The position numbers and the translations under genes are program-made. This document shows, in pieces, positions 11,728 to 19,260 of a stretch of DNA of 64,000 bases (position 1 is the stretch's first letter; every line of letters begins with the position of its first letter). Source of the stretch: Streptosporangium canum (lineage in GTDB: Bacteria; Actinomycetota; Actinomycetes; Streptosporangiales; Streptosporangiaceae); assembly GCF_900113865.1 (NCBI RefSeq), contig NZ_FOQY01000001.1, forward strand, positions 380,877 to 444,876, given 5' to 3'. The notes below the pieces were generated by a model that ran no database searches, was not told where the DNA came from, and was given only the letters and a program-made list of their open reading frames with translations.

Positions 11728-11780
11728 TTGGCCGACCAAGTTGTAGAACTAACCATTGGCTGGCCAAGTTGGTCGGCCAA
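11728..11780. promoter_or_regulatory. Three MarR-type operator sites TTGG-N4-CCAA
   Basis: TTGGCCGACCAA (11728-11739), TTGGCTGGCCAA (11756-11767) and TTGGTCGGCCAA (11769-11780) share TTGG-N4-CCAA. The first and third are exact reverse complements. They fill the space between the divergent marR and reductase genes; the last two are nearly back to back, 14 bp before the reductase start, where bound protein would block transcription or ribosome loading. Confidence 0.75.
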
Positions 11781-11794
11781 GAAAGGATTCCGCC

Positions 11795-12862
11795 ATGCCG
11801 TTCACCCCGTTCAGACTCGGCGACCTGGAACTGCCCAACCGGCTCGTGATGGCCCCCATGACGCGCTCGCGGGCCTACGTCGACGGCATCCCCTCGTCGC
11901 TGACCGCCCTCTACTACGCCCAGCGGGCCTCGGCCGGCCTGATCGTCACCGAGGGCGTGCAGCCGAGCCCGGCGGGCAAGGGATACATGGACACGCCCGG
12001 CCTGCACACCGACGAGCAGGTGGCCGGCTGGCGCGAGGTCACCGACGCCGTCCACGCGGCGGGCGGGCGGATCTTCGCCCAGATCATGCACGCCGGCCGG
12101 ATCGGCCACCCCGACAACACCGGCGCGCTACCGGTCGCGCCGTCCGCCGTACGGCCGGCCGCACAGATCTTCACCCCGGCCGGCATGCAGGACGTCCTCA
12201 CCCCGGTGGAGCTGTCCACCGCCGAGATCGAGGCGACCGTCGGGGACTTCGCCGCCGCCGCCGTCCGCGCGATCGACGCCGGCTTCGACGGGGTCGAACT
12301 GCACGGCGCGAACGGCTACCTCATCCACCAGTTCCTGTCCCAGAACGCCAACCTTCGCGACGACCGCTTCGGCGGGTCCGTGGACGGCCGGATCCGCTTC
12401 GCCGTGGAGACCGCCCGGGCGGTCGCCGACGCGATCGGCGCCTCCCGCGTCGGCATCCGGCTCTCCCCCGCCACCGGCGTGCAGGACCTGCGGGAGGACG
12501 ACGCGGACGTGGTCTACCCCGCGCTGGTCTCCGCGCTCTCCGAGCTGGACCTCGCCTACCTGCACCTCGTCGCGGGCGGTCCGGGCGAGCTCAGCGACCG
12601 GATCCGCGCGCTGTGGCCGAACACGCTCATCGTCAACGACCCCTCACTCGGCGACCCCGCCGCCAGGGCGGCCCACTGGCTGGGCCGAGGCGCCGACCTG
12701 GTCGCGCTGGGCGCGTCCTTCCTGGCAAACCCCGACCTGCCGCTCCGCCTCCGGCTCGGTGCGCCGCTCAACGAGCCCGACTTCACCACGGCCTTCGGCG
12801 GCGACCACCGCGGCTACACCGACTACCCGACGCTCGCCCTCCACCCCGTCCACCCCGCGTGA
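11795..12862 (+). CDS. Old Yellow Enzyme family alkene reductase (FMN)
   Basis: 355-residue NAD(P)H:flavin oxidoreductase of the OYE/NemA family, which reduces activated C=C bonds such as enones and nitro compounds. It starts MPFTPFRLGDLELPNRLVMA with AAAGGA upstream. Visible family motifs are NRLVMAPMTRSRA, the FMN-barrel stretch ARAIDAGFDGVELHGANGYL, then HQFLSQNANLRDDRFGGS and the C-terminal FLANPDLPLRL. The usual substrate pair His-x-x-Asn appears as HGAN. Its induction is probably controlled by the divergent MarR protein, giving an electrophile-stress response. Confidence 0.95.
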   Translation: MPFTPFRLGDLELPNRLVMAPMTRSRAYVDGIPSSLTALYYAQRASAGLIVTEGVQPSPAGKGYMDTPGLHTDEQVAGWREVTDAVHAAGGRIFAQIMHAGRIGHPDNTGALPVAPSAVRPAAQIFTPAGMQDVLTPVELSTAEIEATVGDFAAAAVRAIDAGFDGVELHGANGYLIHQFLSQNANLRDDRFGGSVDGRIRFAVETARAVADAIGASRVGIRLSPATGVQDLREDDADVVYPALVSALSELDLAYLHLVAGGPGELSDRIRALWPNTLIVNDPSLGDPAARAAHWLGRGADLVALGASFLANPDLPLRLRLGAPLNEPDFTTAFGGDHRGYTDYPTLALHPVHPA

Positions 12863-12865
12863 GAG

Positions 12866-12887
12866 CCCGCCCCCGCGCAGGGGCGGG
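12866..12887. terminator. Bidirectional hairpin between the convergent reductase gene and tsaD
   Basis: CCCGCCCC (12866-12873) pairs with GGGGCGGG (12880-12887) around a 6-nt loop, midway between the two convergent stop codons. There is no T-run on either side, as is common in high-GC terminators. Confidence 0.6.
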
Positions 12888-12901
12888 AGCACAGCGGGAG
12901 G

Positions 12902-13933
12902 TCACACGTGGACGGTGGTGATCGGCAGCGAGGAGTCGGCGGGGATGTCCAGCAGGGACGGGGTGACGCCGGCCGCCACCAGGTCGGAGCCGAGTGTGGC
13001 CACCATCGCCCCGTTGTCCGTGCACAGTCCCGGGCGGGGGACGCGCAGCCGTACGCCGGCCGCGTCGCAGCGCTCCTGAGCGAGGGCGCGCAGCCGGGAG
13101 TTGGCCGCCACGCCGCCGCCGATCAGCAGGTCCCGGACGCCGTGCCTGCGGCACGCCTGCAGGGCCTTGTGGGTCAGCACGTCGACCACGGCCTCCTGGA
13201 ACGACGCCGCCACGTCGGGCACGTGGATCGACTCGCCGTTCCGCTCCCGCGCCTCCACCCAGCGCGCCACGGCGGTCTTCAGCCCGGAGAAGGAGAAGTC
13301 CAGCGTCCCGTCGTCGTGCTTGCCGCGCGGGAACGCGATGGCCGTGCCGGAACCGTCCTGGGCCGCCCGGTCGATGTAGGGGCCGCCGGGGAAGGGCAGG
13401 CCGAGCACGCGGGCCACCTTGTCGAACGCCTCGCCCGCGGCGTCGTCGACCGTCGACCCCAGGGAGACGATGTCCTTGGCGACGTCGGGCACCAGCAGCA
13501 GGGAGGAGTGGCCGCCCGAGACCAGCATGGCGATGCACGGCTTGGGCAGGGCGCCGTGTTCGAGCTGGTCCACGGCCACGTGGGCGGCCAGGTGGTTGAC
13601 GCCGTACAGCGGCACGCCCAGGCCGAGCGAGTAGGCCTTGGCCGCGGCGACGCCGACCAGCAGCGCGCCGGACAGGCCGGGCCCGGCGGTCACCGCGATC
13701 GCGTCGATGTCGGCGAAGCGCAGGCCCGCCTGTTCCAGGGCCCGCTCGACGGTCGGGGTCATCGCCTCCAGATGCGCCCGGGAGGCCACCTCCGGCACCA
13801 CGCCGCCGAACCGGGCGTGCTGCTCGACGCTGGAGGCGATCGTGTTGGCCAGCAGGGTGTGCCCCCGGACGATGCCCACTCCGGTCTCGTCGCAGGAGGT
13901 CTCGATTCCCAGGACCAGGGGTTCGTCACGCAT
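12902..13933 (-). CDS. tsaD: tRNA N6-adenosine threonylcarbamoyltransferase
   Basis: 343-residue catalytic subunit that transfers threonylcarbamoyl to A37 of ANN-decoding tRNAs, with TsaB and TsaE. It starts [20 protein letters not shown]. The metal-binding HLAAH motif ([16 protein letters not shown]), [26 protein letters not shown], and the C-terminal [11 protein letters not shown] with CTDNGAMVA are present. The gene overlaps rimI by 8 bp, so the two are translationally linked in the tsa operon. Full length; last gene of the series, ended by the convergent hairpin. Confidence 0.97.
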   Translation of the reverse strand: MRDEPLVLGIETSCDETGVGIVRGHTLLANTIASSVEQHARFGGVVPEVASRAHLEAMTPTVERALEQAGLRFADIDAIAVTAGPGLSGALLVGVAAAKAYSLGLGVPLYGVNHLAAHVAVDQLEHGALPKPCIAMLVSGGHSSLLLVPDVAKDIVSLGSTVDDAAGEAFDKVARVLGLPFPGGPYIDRAAQDGSGTAIAFPRGKHDDGTLDFSFSGLKTAVARWVEARERNGESIHVPDVAASFQEAVVDVLTHKALQACRRHGVRDLLIGGGVAANSRLRALAQERCDAAGVRLRVPRPGLCTDNGAMVATLGSDLVAAGVTPSLLDIPADSSLPITTVHV

Positions 13934-14378
13934 TGAGATCCTTCTTCATCGTGATCGCGTCGGTGCCGTCCTCGTAGTAGCGGCGGCGCAGGCCGATCCG
14001 CTCGAATCCGAACCGGTCGTACATCGCCTCCGCGTCCGGGTTGTCGGCACGCACTTCCAGGAAGACCGAGCGCGCGCCCCGCCGTACGGCCTCCGCCAGC
14101 AGCTCCGACAGCATCGCCGCGCCGACCCCCGCCCGCCGCCGGTCGGCCGCGACGGCGATGGTCTGCACGTCCGCCTGGTCCCCCGCCGCGAAAAGCCCGG
14201 CATAGCCGATGATCTCATCGTCCACCAGGGCGACCACGTAGTGCCGGGTCCTGGGCTGGTCGTCGAGCTCGGCGCGGAGCATGCCCTCGCTCCACGCGTC
14301 GCGGGGGAAGGTCTCCCTCTCGATCTTCATCACGGCCGGCAGGTCGTCGAAGGTCATCTGGCGTAGCACCGCGGTCAT
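13926..14378 (-). CDS. rimI: Ribosomal protein S18-alanine N-acetyltransferase (GNAT)
   Basis: 150-residue GNAT enzyme starting [20 protein letters not shown]; the longer frame upstream runs inside tsaB. The acetyl-CoA loop follows the RxxGxA pattern, [18 protein letters not shown], preceded by VQTIAV and followed by [20 protein letters not shown]. RimI acetylates the N-terminal alanine of S18 in other bacteria, and also acts more broadly in actinobacteria. ATG overlaps the tsaB TGA (ATGA), giving coupling; overlap with tsaD is 8 bp. The tsaB-rimI-tsaD order is standard. Confidence 0.93.
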   Translation of the reverse strand: MTAVLRQMTFDDLPAVMKIERETFPRDAWSEGMLRAELDDQPRTRHYVVALVDDEIIGYAGLFAAGDQADVQTIAVAADRRRAGVGAAMLSELLAEAVRRGARSVFLEVRADNPDAEAMYDRFGFERIGLRRRYYEDGTDAITMKKDLNA

Positions 14379-15058
14379 GCGGAGACCTTCTTCGGCGCCG
14401 AGGGCACCTGGGCGTCGGGACGGCGCAGATAGATCGGGCGGGGCAGGCTCAGCACGGGGTGCGTGCCGCTCTCCACGACCTCCCTGACGTCGGGCTCGCC
14501 GAGCTGCTCGGCGGCCAGCGCCGCCAGCGCCCCCGCGAAGGGATACTCCGGCGCGCCGGTCACGCGGGAGGGCCCGACGATCTCGGCGTACATCCGCGCG
14601 CCCGCGCCGACGAGCGGGAGCTCCCCGGGCAGGTCCTGCGGCCTGTCCACCGAGGGACCCGACAGGCGGACCCTCGGATCCTCGTAGTGGCCCCAGAACA
14701 CCTCCTTGCGCCGCGCGTCGGTGGCCACCAGGAACGGCCCGGCCAGCCCGCTGCCGTAGGCGAGGGCGTCGAGCGTGCACACCCCGTAGGCCGGCACGCC
14801 GAGCGACGTCGCGAGGGCCTGGGCGGTCACCAGGCCGACCCGCAGGCCGGTGTAGGGGCCGGGGCCGGAGCCCGCGACGACGGCGGTGACGTCGCCGAGC
14901 GCGACTCCCGCCTCTCGCAGGACCGTCTCGATCGTGGGCACGAGCAGCTCGCCGTGGCGACGCGCGTCAACGGTCGTCGACTCGGCGAGGACCCTCTCAC
15001 CGTCGTGCAGCGCTGCGGTGACGGCGGGGGTTGCGGTATCAAAGGCCAGGACCAGCAC
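14375..15058 (-). CDS. tsaB: tRNA threonylcarbamoyladenosine synthesis protein TsaB
   Basis: 227-residue scaffold partner of TsaD from the ASKHA fold family, starting MLVLAFDTATPAVTAALHDG at GTG. The characteristic GSGPGPYTGLRVGLVTAQAL stretch and ATDARRKEVFWGHYE are present. It lacks the metal site of TsaD, as expected for TsaB. It overlaps rimI by 4 bp. Upstream a class F sortase gene intervenes between tsaE and tsaB, an unusual insertion for this gene series. Confidence 0.95.
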   Translation of the reverse strand: MLVLAFDTATPAVTAALHDGERVLAESTTVDARRHGELLVPTIETVLREAGVALGDVTAVVAGSGPGPYTGLRVGLVTAQALATSLGVPAYGVCTLDALAYGSGLAGPFLVATDARRKEVFWGHYEDPRVRLSGPSVDRPQDLPGELPLVGAGARMYAEIVGPSRVTGAPEYPFAGALAALAAEQLGEPDVREVVESGTHPVLSLPRPIYLRRPDAQVPSAPKKVSA

Positions 15059-15117
15059 GAACAGTTAGCCTAGTCCGTCGGGCGGCACCCGGGCCCACTC
15101 CACCGGCACAGAGGCGG

Positions 15118-15681
15118 TCAGGCCTTGGAGCCGGCCGGGCTGACCAGGGTGGCGTAGACGATCACGTTGTCGCGGTATTCATGCTTGTCCCAGTCGAAAT
15201 TCCCGCCGCAGGTGATCAGCCGGAGGCCGTCCTCCAGGTAGACCTTGTCCGCCGGGAAGCTGTTCTTGCTCACCTGCTCGACGGAGTCCACGCGGTACTG
15301 GGCGGTCTTGCCGTCACTGCGCACCACCTTGACGACCTGGCCCTCCCGGATGTCCTTGAGCCGGTAGAAGACCGCGGGGTCGGTCTTGGTGTCCACGTGC
15401 CCGAGGATCACCGCGGAGCCCGGGTCACCGGGGATCGCGCTGTCCTTGACCCAGCCCGCCGTGTCCGGCTTCTCGTACGGCGGCAGGTCGATCTGGCCGT
15501 CCGTCACGCCGAGCTTCATCAGCGGCGCCTTGATGCCGAGCGACGGGATGTCGATGCGGCTGGGCACGACCGAGGACCGGGCGGGCGGGGTGTCCTCGCC
15601 ACCCCTGTTGAACGCGACCATGACGGCGCCGGTGATGACCCCGGCCACGATGATCCGGGACCAGCGGGAGGATTCGGCCAT
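15118..15681 (-). CDS. Class F sortase
   Basis: 187-residue membrane-anchored transpeptidase. An N-terminal membrane segment (RIIVAGVITGAVMVAFN) is followed by an extracellular sortase barrel. The catalytic residues are visible: His in AVILGHVDTKTDPAVFYRL, Cys in LRLITCGGNFD, and Arg in HEYRDNVIVYA. The lack of a lid, the compact size and the LITCGG motif match actinobacterial class F enzymes, whose substrates are mostly unknown. It starts 6 bp after a C-terminally membrane-anchored surface protein gene, its most likely partner. The pair sits inside the tsa series. Confidence 0.92.
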   Translation of the reverse strand: MAESSRWSRIIVAGVITGAVMVAFNRGGEDTPPARSSVVPSRIDIPSLGIKAPLMKLGVTDGQIDLPPYEKPDTAGWVKDSAIPGDPGSAVILGHVDTKTDPAVFYRLKDIREGQVVKVVRSDGKTAQYRVDSVEQVSKNSFPADKVYLEDGLRLITCGGNFDWDKHEYRDNVIVYATLVSPAGSKA

Positions 15682-15687
15682 CGGGAA

Positions 15688-16359
15688 CTACGTACGGCGG
15701 CGGCGCACGACGGCGAAGCCGACGCCGCCGGCGAGGACCGCCGCCAGCAGGGCCCCGCCCACCCCGAACGGCATGCCCGAGTCCTGGGGGCCGCCGGCCG
15801 CGGTGCCGCCTCCGCCGGTGCCCGGCGCGTGGGTGCTGATGATGGTCCTGGTCGGCTTGGAGGTGGGGGTGTCCTTCGGGGTCGGCTTGACGTCCGTGAC
15901 GATCCTGAGGCTGGCCTTGCCGGTGTCGTTGGTCCCCTCGCACCTGGCGTTGACGTCGTAGACGCCGGCCTTGCTGCCGGCGGCGACGGTGGCCTGGCCG
16001 CGGACCCACGGCTTCGCCACGGGGGTGGCGCTCGCCGACGGCGCCGGGCTGGGCGTCGTGAGGATCGGATCGAGCGTGACCGGGGTGCGGAAGATCTGCG
16101 ACGACGCGGTGCCGCGGTGCTCGGGCCCCCCTTCGGGGATCGGGCAGTTGGCCAGCACCCACACCTTCTGTCCCGCCTTGACACGGGCCGGCTGCAGCTG
16201 GACCTCGATGTCCTGCCGGCTGATCCCCGTCTCCGGCACGGCCGGCGAGGCCGTCCCCCCGGGACTGCCCGAGTTGGCCTCGGCCGTGCATCCGACCATG
16301 CCCGCCACCCCGAGAAGGGTGATGGTCCCTAGAACCGCGACACGCTTGACCCTTGGCAC
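15688..16359 (-). CDS. Exported protein with C-terminal membrane anchor, partner of class F sortase
   Basis: About 223 residues. The chosen GTG start (MPRVKRVAVLGTITLLG) has GGAG 7 nt upstream; a TTG 48 bp earlier would add a non-signal-like stretch. A lipobox-like end to the signal (GVAGMVGC) suggests possible lipoprotein processing. The extracellular part carries a beta-sandwich-like domain (IEVQLQPARVKAGQKVWVLA, paired cysteines in NCPIPE and ARCEGTN), then a Ser/Thr/Pro linker and a Gly-rich region. It ends with a membrane segment and tail (LLAAVLAGGVGFAVVRRRRT). No LPXTG motif is seen. Architecture resembles the protein at 45983-46489, also paired with a class F sortase. Confidence 0.75.
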   Translation of the reverse strand: MPRVKRVAVLGTITLLGVAGMVGCTAEANSGSPGGTASPAVPETGISRQDIEVQLQPARVKAGQKVWVLANCPIPEGGPEHRGTASSQIFRTPVTLDPILTTPSPAPSASATPVAKPWVRGQATVAAGSKAGVYDVNARCEGTNDTGKASLRIVTDVKPTPKDTPTSKPTRTIISTHAPGTGGGGTAAGGPQDSGMPFGVGGALLAAVLAGGVGFAVVRRRRT

Positions 16360-16529
16360 CGTCGCACTCCACTTCGCAGTCCGGCCGACGACCCTCGCCC
16401 GGCACAACTTCCCACCACTTCCCCATTAAACATGGGCAAAAGCGTAAGAGTCGATCATCAATCCCGATGATCTATATCAAGTGGGATGGAGTGCCAGCGT
16501 GCCAGGATTCCCGCGCCTACGGGGGCGAA

Positions 16530-16973
16530 TCAGACGATGCCCTCCCAGCGTGCGCCGATCCCGCGCAACCGCACCGTCCGTTCCTCACCGGACTCGCCCC
16601 GCTCGATGGAGATCTCCAGCCGGTCGTCGGCGAGCCCCTCGACCAGACCCTCGCCCCACTCCACGACCGTCACCGACTCCTCCAGCGAGGCGTCCAGGTC
16701 GAGGTCGTCGACCTCCAGGTCACCGCCCAGCCGGTAGGCGTCCGCGTGCACCAGCGCGGGGCCGCCCGACAGCGAGGGGTGCACCCGGGCGATGACGAAG
16801 GTCGGGGAGGTGATCGGCCCGCGCACCTTGAGCCCGTCGGCGATCCCCTGGACCAGGGTCGTCTTGCCCGCGCCGAGCGGGCCGGACAGCACCGCCAGGT
16901 CTCCTGGCCGGAGCAGCCCCGCCAGCTCCACGCCCAGCTCCCGCATCTCTTCGGCGGTTGCCACGATTCTCAC
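16530..16973 (-). CDS. tsaE: tRNA threonylcarbamoyladenosine biosynthesis ATPase TsaE
   Basis: 147-residue P-loop ATPase that drives the TsaB-TsaD complex in t6A synthesis. The GTG start has AGGAG 10 nt upstream. Walker A is GPLGAGKTT (about residues 31-39); the conserved TSPTFVIARVH, HADAYRL and VVEWGEGL follow. Normal length. It lies 45 bp downstream of the alpha/beta hydrolase gene and is separated from tsaB by the sortase pair. Confidence 0.96.
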   Translation of the reverse strand: MRIVATAEEMRELGVELAGLLRPGDLAVLSGPLGAGKTTLVQGIADGLKVRGPITSPTFVIARVHPSLSGGPALVHADAYRLGGDLEVDDLDLDASLEESVTVVEWGEGLVEGLADDRLEISIERGESGEERTVRLRGIGARWEGIV

Positions 16974-17018
16974 TGCTCGATCACTCCTGTCGATGCTCGC
17001 GCGTGCCCCGGATCCGCC

Positions 17019-18095
17019 TCACCGCTCCGTGCCGTCGGCGGCGCTGTCGGCGGCGGCCCGCTTGAGCAGGTCGCGCAGCGCGTCGTTGACGACCGTCGGC
17101 CGCTCCAGCTGCACCAGGTGCGAGCTGTCGGGCACCTCGGTGAACTGGGCGCGGGGCAGCGCCTCGGCCATCGCCCTGCTGTGGTCCACCGGCGTCAGCC
17201 AGTCCTTGTCACCGACCATGATGGAGGTGGGCACGTCGTCCAGGACGCTCAGCGCGTTCAGCTTGTCGTGCGACATCAACGCCGGGTAGAAGTCGGCGAT
17301 CACCTCGAACGGGGTGGAACGGATCATCGACTCGGCGAAGTCCACCACCGTGGGGCTGACGTTCTTGGAATCGCCGAAACCCAGGTGACGCAGGGCCAGG
17401 AAGGCCACGTCGTTGCCCGCCTCACGGCCCCTGTCCACCAGCGCGCTGCCCCGGCTCAGCATCGAGACCGTGCCCGGGGTGACCTTGTGCACCGCCTTGG
17501 CCAGCAGCGCGGGCAGGCCCAGGGAGACCTCGGCCAGCTTGCCCGAGGAGGTGGAGATCAGCGCGACACCCTTGACCTTGTCGCCGAACAGTCCGGGGTG
17601 CCGGTCGGCCAGCGCCATGATCGTCATGCCGCCCATCGAGTGCCCCACCAGCACGCACGGTCCGGGCACCAGCGCGGTGATCACCTCGGCCAGGTCGTCG
17701 CCGAGCCGGTCGATGGTGGAGTCCGCGGCGGTGGTGCGCGGCGAGCGTCCGTGCGAGCGCTGGTCCCACAGGACCAGACGGTGGGAGTCGCCCAGGTCGC
17801 GCCGCTGGTAGTGCCAGGAGTCGAGGTTGAGGGTGTAGCCGTGGCAGAACACCACGGTCAGCGGGGCGTCGTCGGCGCCGTCCACCTCGGCGTAGAGGGA
17901 CACGCCGTCGGAGGTGACGACCGTGGCGGGCCGGCCGCGCAGCTCGCCCAGCGGCTCGTTCGCCTCAAGGTCGGGCCGGAGCCTGATGCGACCGACGGCG
18001 TACCGCTTGGCGAAGGCCGCGGTGGCCAGCCCGGCTGACGCCACACCGACGATCGCGCCGGCGATTCCGACCTTGCGCCGAGTGGTAGTGCTCAT
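17019..18095 (-). CDS. Alpha/beta hydrolase, membrane-anchored or exported
   Basis: About 358 residues starting MSTTTRRKVGIAGAIVGVAS, with AGGGGG 4 nt before the ATG; a GTG at 18119 overlapping the alr stop (GTGA) is an equally possible coupled start. A hydrophobic segment near the N-terminus suggests export or anchoring. The fold motifs are an oxyanion HG (VVFCHGYTLNLDSW), the nucleophile elbow VGHSMGGM (Ser), an Asp in MVGDKDWLTPVDHSRAM, and a His in VPDSSHLVQLERP. The same protein sits between alr and tsaE in many actinobacteria; its substrate is unknown. Confidence 0.88.
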   Translation of the reverse strand: MSTTTRRKVGIAGAIVGVASAGLATAAFAKRYAVGRIRLRPDLEANEPLGELRGRPATVVTSDGVSLYAEVDGADDAPLTVVFCHGYTLNLDSWHYQRRDLGDSHRLVLWDQRSHGRSPRTTAADSTIDRLGDDLAEVITALVPGPCVLVGHSMGGMTIMALADRHPGLFGDKVKGVALISTSSGKLAEVSLGLPALLAKAVHKVTPGTVSMLSRGSALVDRGREAGNDVAFLALRHLGFGDSKNVSPTVVDFAESMIRSTPFEVIADFYPALMSHDKLNALSVLDDVPTSIMVGDKDWLTPVDHSRAMAEALPRAQFTEVPDSSHLVQLERPTVVNDALRDLLKRAAADSAADGTER

Positions 18096-18115
18096 CCGAC
18101 CCCCTGAGATGCCTC

Positions 18116-19243
18116 TCACCGGTAAACGCGTGGGACCCGCGAACCGATCCTGGTCACGATCTCATGCGTGATCGTGCCAAGGGAATCCGCCCACTCCTGC
18201 GCGGTCGGCTCGCCCCGCGAACCGTCACCGAACAGGATCACCTCGTCTCCCTCCGCCAGCGGGTCGTCCCCCACGTCGATAACGAACTGGTCCATGCAGA
18301 CCCGTCCGGCGATCCGCCGCCGCCGGCCGCCCGCCAGCACCTCCGCCCGGTTGGTGGCGTGCCGCAGGATGCCGTCCGCGTACCCGAGAGGGACGAGGCC
18401 AAGCGTGGTCTCGCCTTCCGTCACGTACAGGTGCCCGTAGGACACCCCGGAACCCGCGGGGACCCTCTTGGCCAGCGCGATCCGCGCCACCAGGGTCATG
18501 GCGGGGTGGAGACCGAAGTCGCCGAGCTCGGGCACGGGGCTCAGGCCGTAGGCCGCCAGGCCCGGCCGGACCATGTCGTAGTGCGCCTGCGGCAGCAGCA
18601 TCGTCGCCGCCGAGTTGGCGATGTGCCGGATCACGTGGGAGCCTCCGGCGCCCGCCTTCTCCGCGATGGCCAGCGCGTCGTCGAAGGCGGCGAGCTGGGC
18701 GTGGACGGACGGGTGCCCCGGCATGTCGGCGCAGGCGAAGTGCGACCAGAGCCCGGCGACCTCGACCGTCCCCTCGGACTGCCGGGCCATGGCACGGTCC
18801 ACCAGCGCGGGCCAGTCGGCGGGAGCCGCGCCGCCGCGGGCGAGGCCGGTGTCCGTCTTCAGGTGCACCCGGGCGGCCACGCCCGTACGGCCGGCCGCCG
18901 CGGCGATCTCGTCGACCAGGGCCGGGGTGCCGGCCGAGAGCTCCACGCCCTGGCCGACCGCCTCGTCCAGCGGCTCGCCGGGCGGGATGATCCACGACAG
19001 GATCGGCGCGGTCACCCCCGCGGCCCGCAGCTCCAGGGCCTCGCGGATGTAGGCGGCGCCGAGCCGGGTGGCCCCGCCCTCCAGGGCGGCCCGCCCGGAG
19101 GCGACCATCCCGTGTCCGTAGCCGTCGGCCTTGACCACGACCATGATCTCAGCACCGGGTGCGTGCTCGCCGAGCAGGGCGACGTTGTCCCGGATCGCCG
19201 AGAGGTCCACCCGCGCCTCGGCCGGGGTCATCGGGAAACTCAT
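18116..19243 (-). CDS. alr: Alanine racemase
   Basis: 375-residue PLP enzyme that makes D-alanine for peptidoglycan. The PLP lysine is in VVVKADGYGHGMVASG (about residue 38), and the second catalytic base Tyr is in GVSYGHLYVTEG, with the barrel motif IANSAATMLL and VCMDQFVIDVGD. It starts MSFPMTPAEARVDLSAI; a second ATG (19231) is possible since no clear ribosome site is seen. It lies 17 bp after nnr and abuts the hydrolase gene, in a gene series that begins with glmS, so cell-wall precursor genes share expression. Confidence 0.96.
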   Translation of the reverse strand: MSFPMTPAEARVDLSAIRDNVALLGEHAPGAEIMVVVKADGYGHGMVASGRAALEGGATRLGAAYIREALELRAAGVTAPILSWIIPPGEPLDEAVGQGVELSAGTPALVDEIAAAAGRTGVAARVHLKTDTGLARGGAAPADWPALVDRAMARQSEGTVEVAGLWSHFACADMPGHPSVHAQLAAFDDALAIAEKAGAGGSHVIRHIANSAATMLLPQAHYDMVRPGLAAYGLSPVPELGDFGLHPAMTLVARIALAKRVPAGSGVSYGHLYVTEGETTLGLVPLGYADGILRHATNRAEVLAGGRRRRIAGRVCMDQFVIDVGDDPLAEGDEVILFGDGSRGEPTAQEWADSLGTITHEIVTRIGSRVPRVYR

Positions 19244-19260
19244 CTTTTCAGTCTGGCAGG

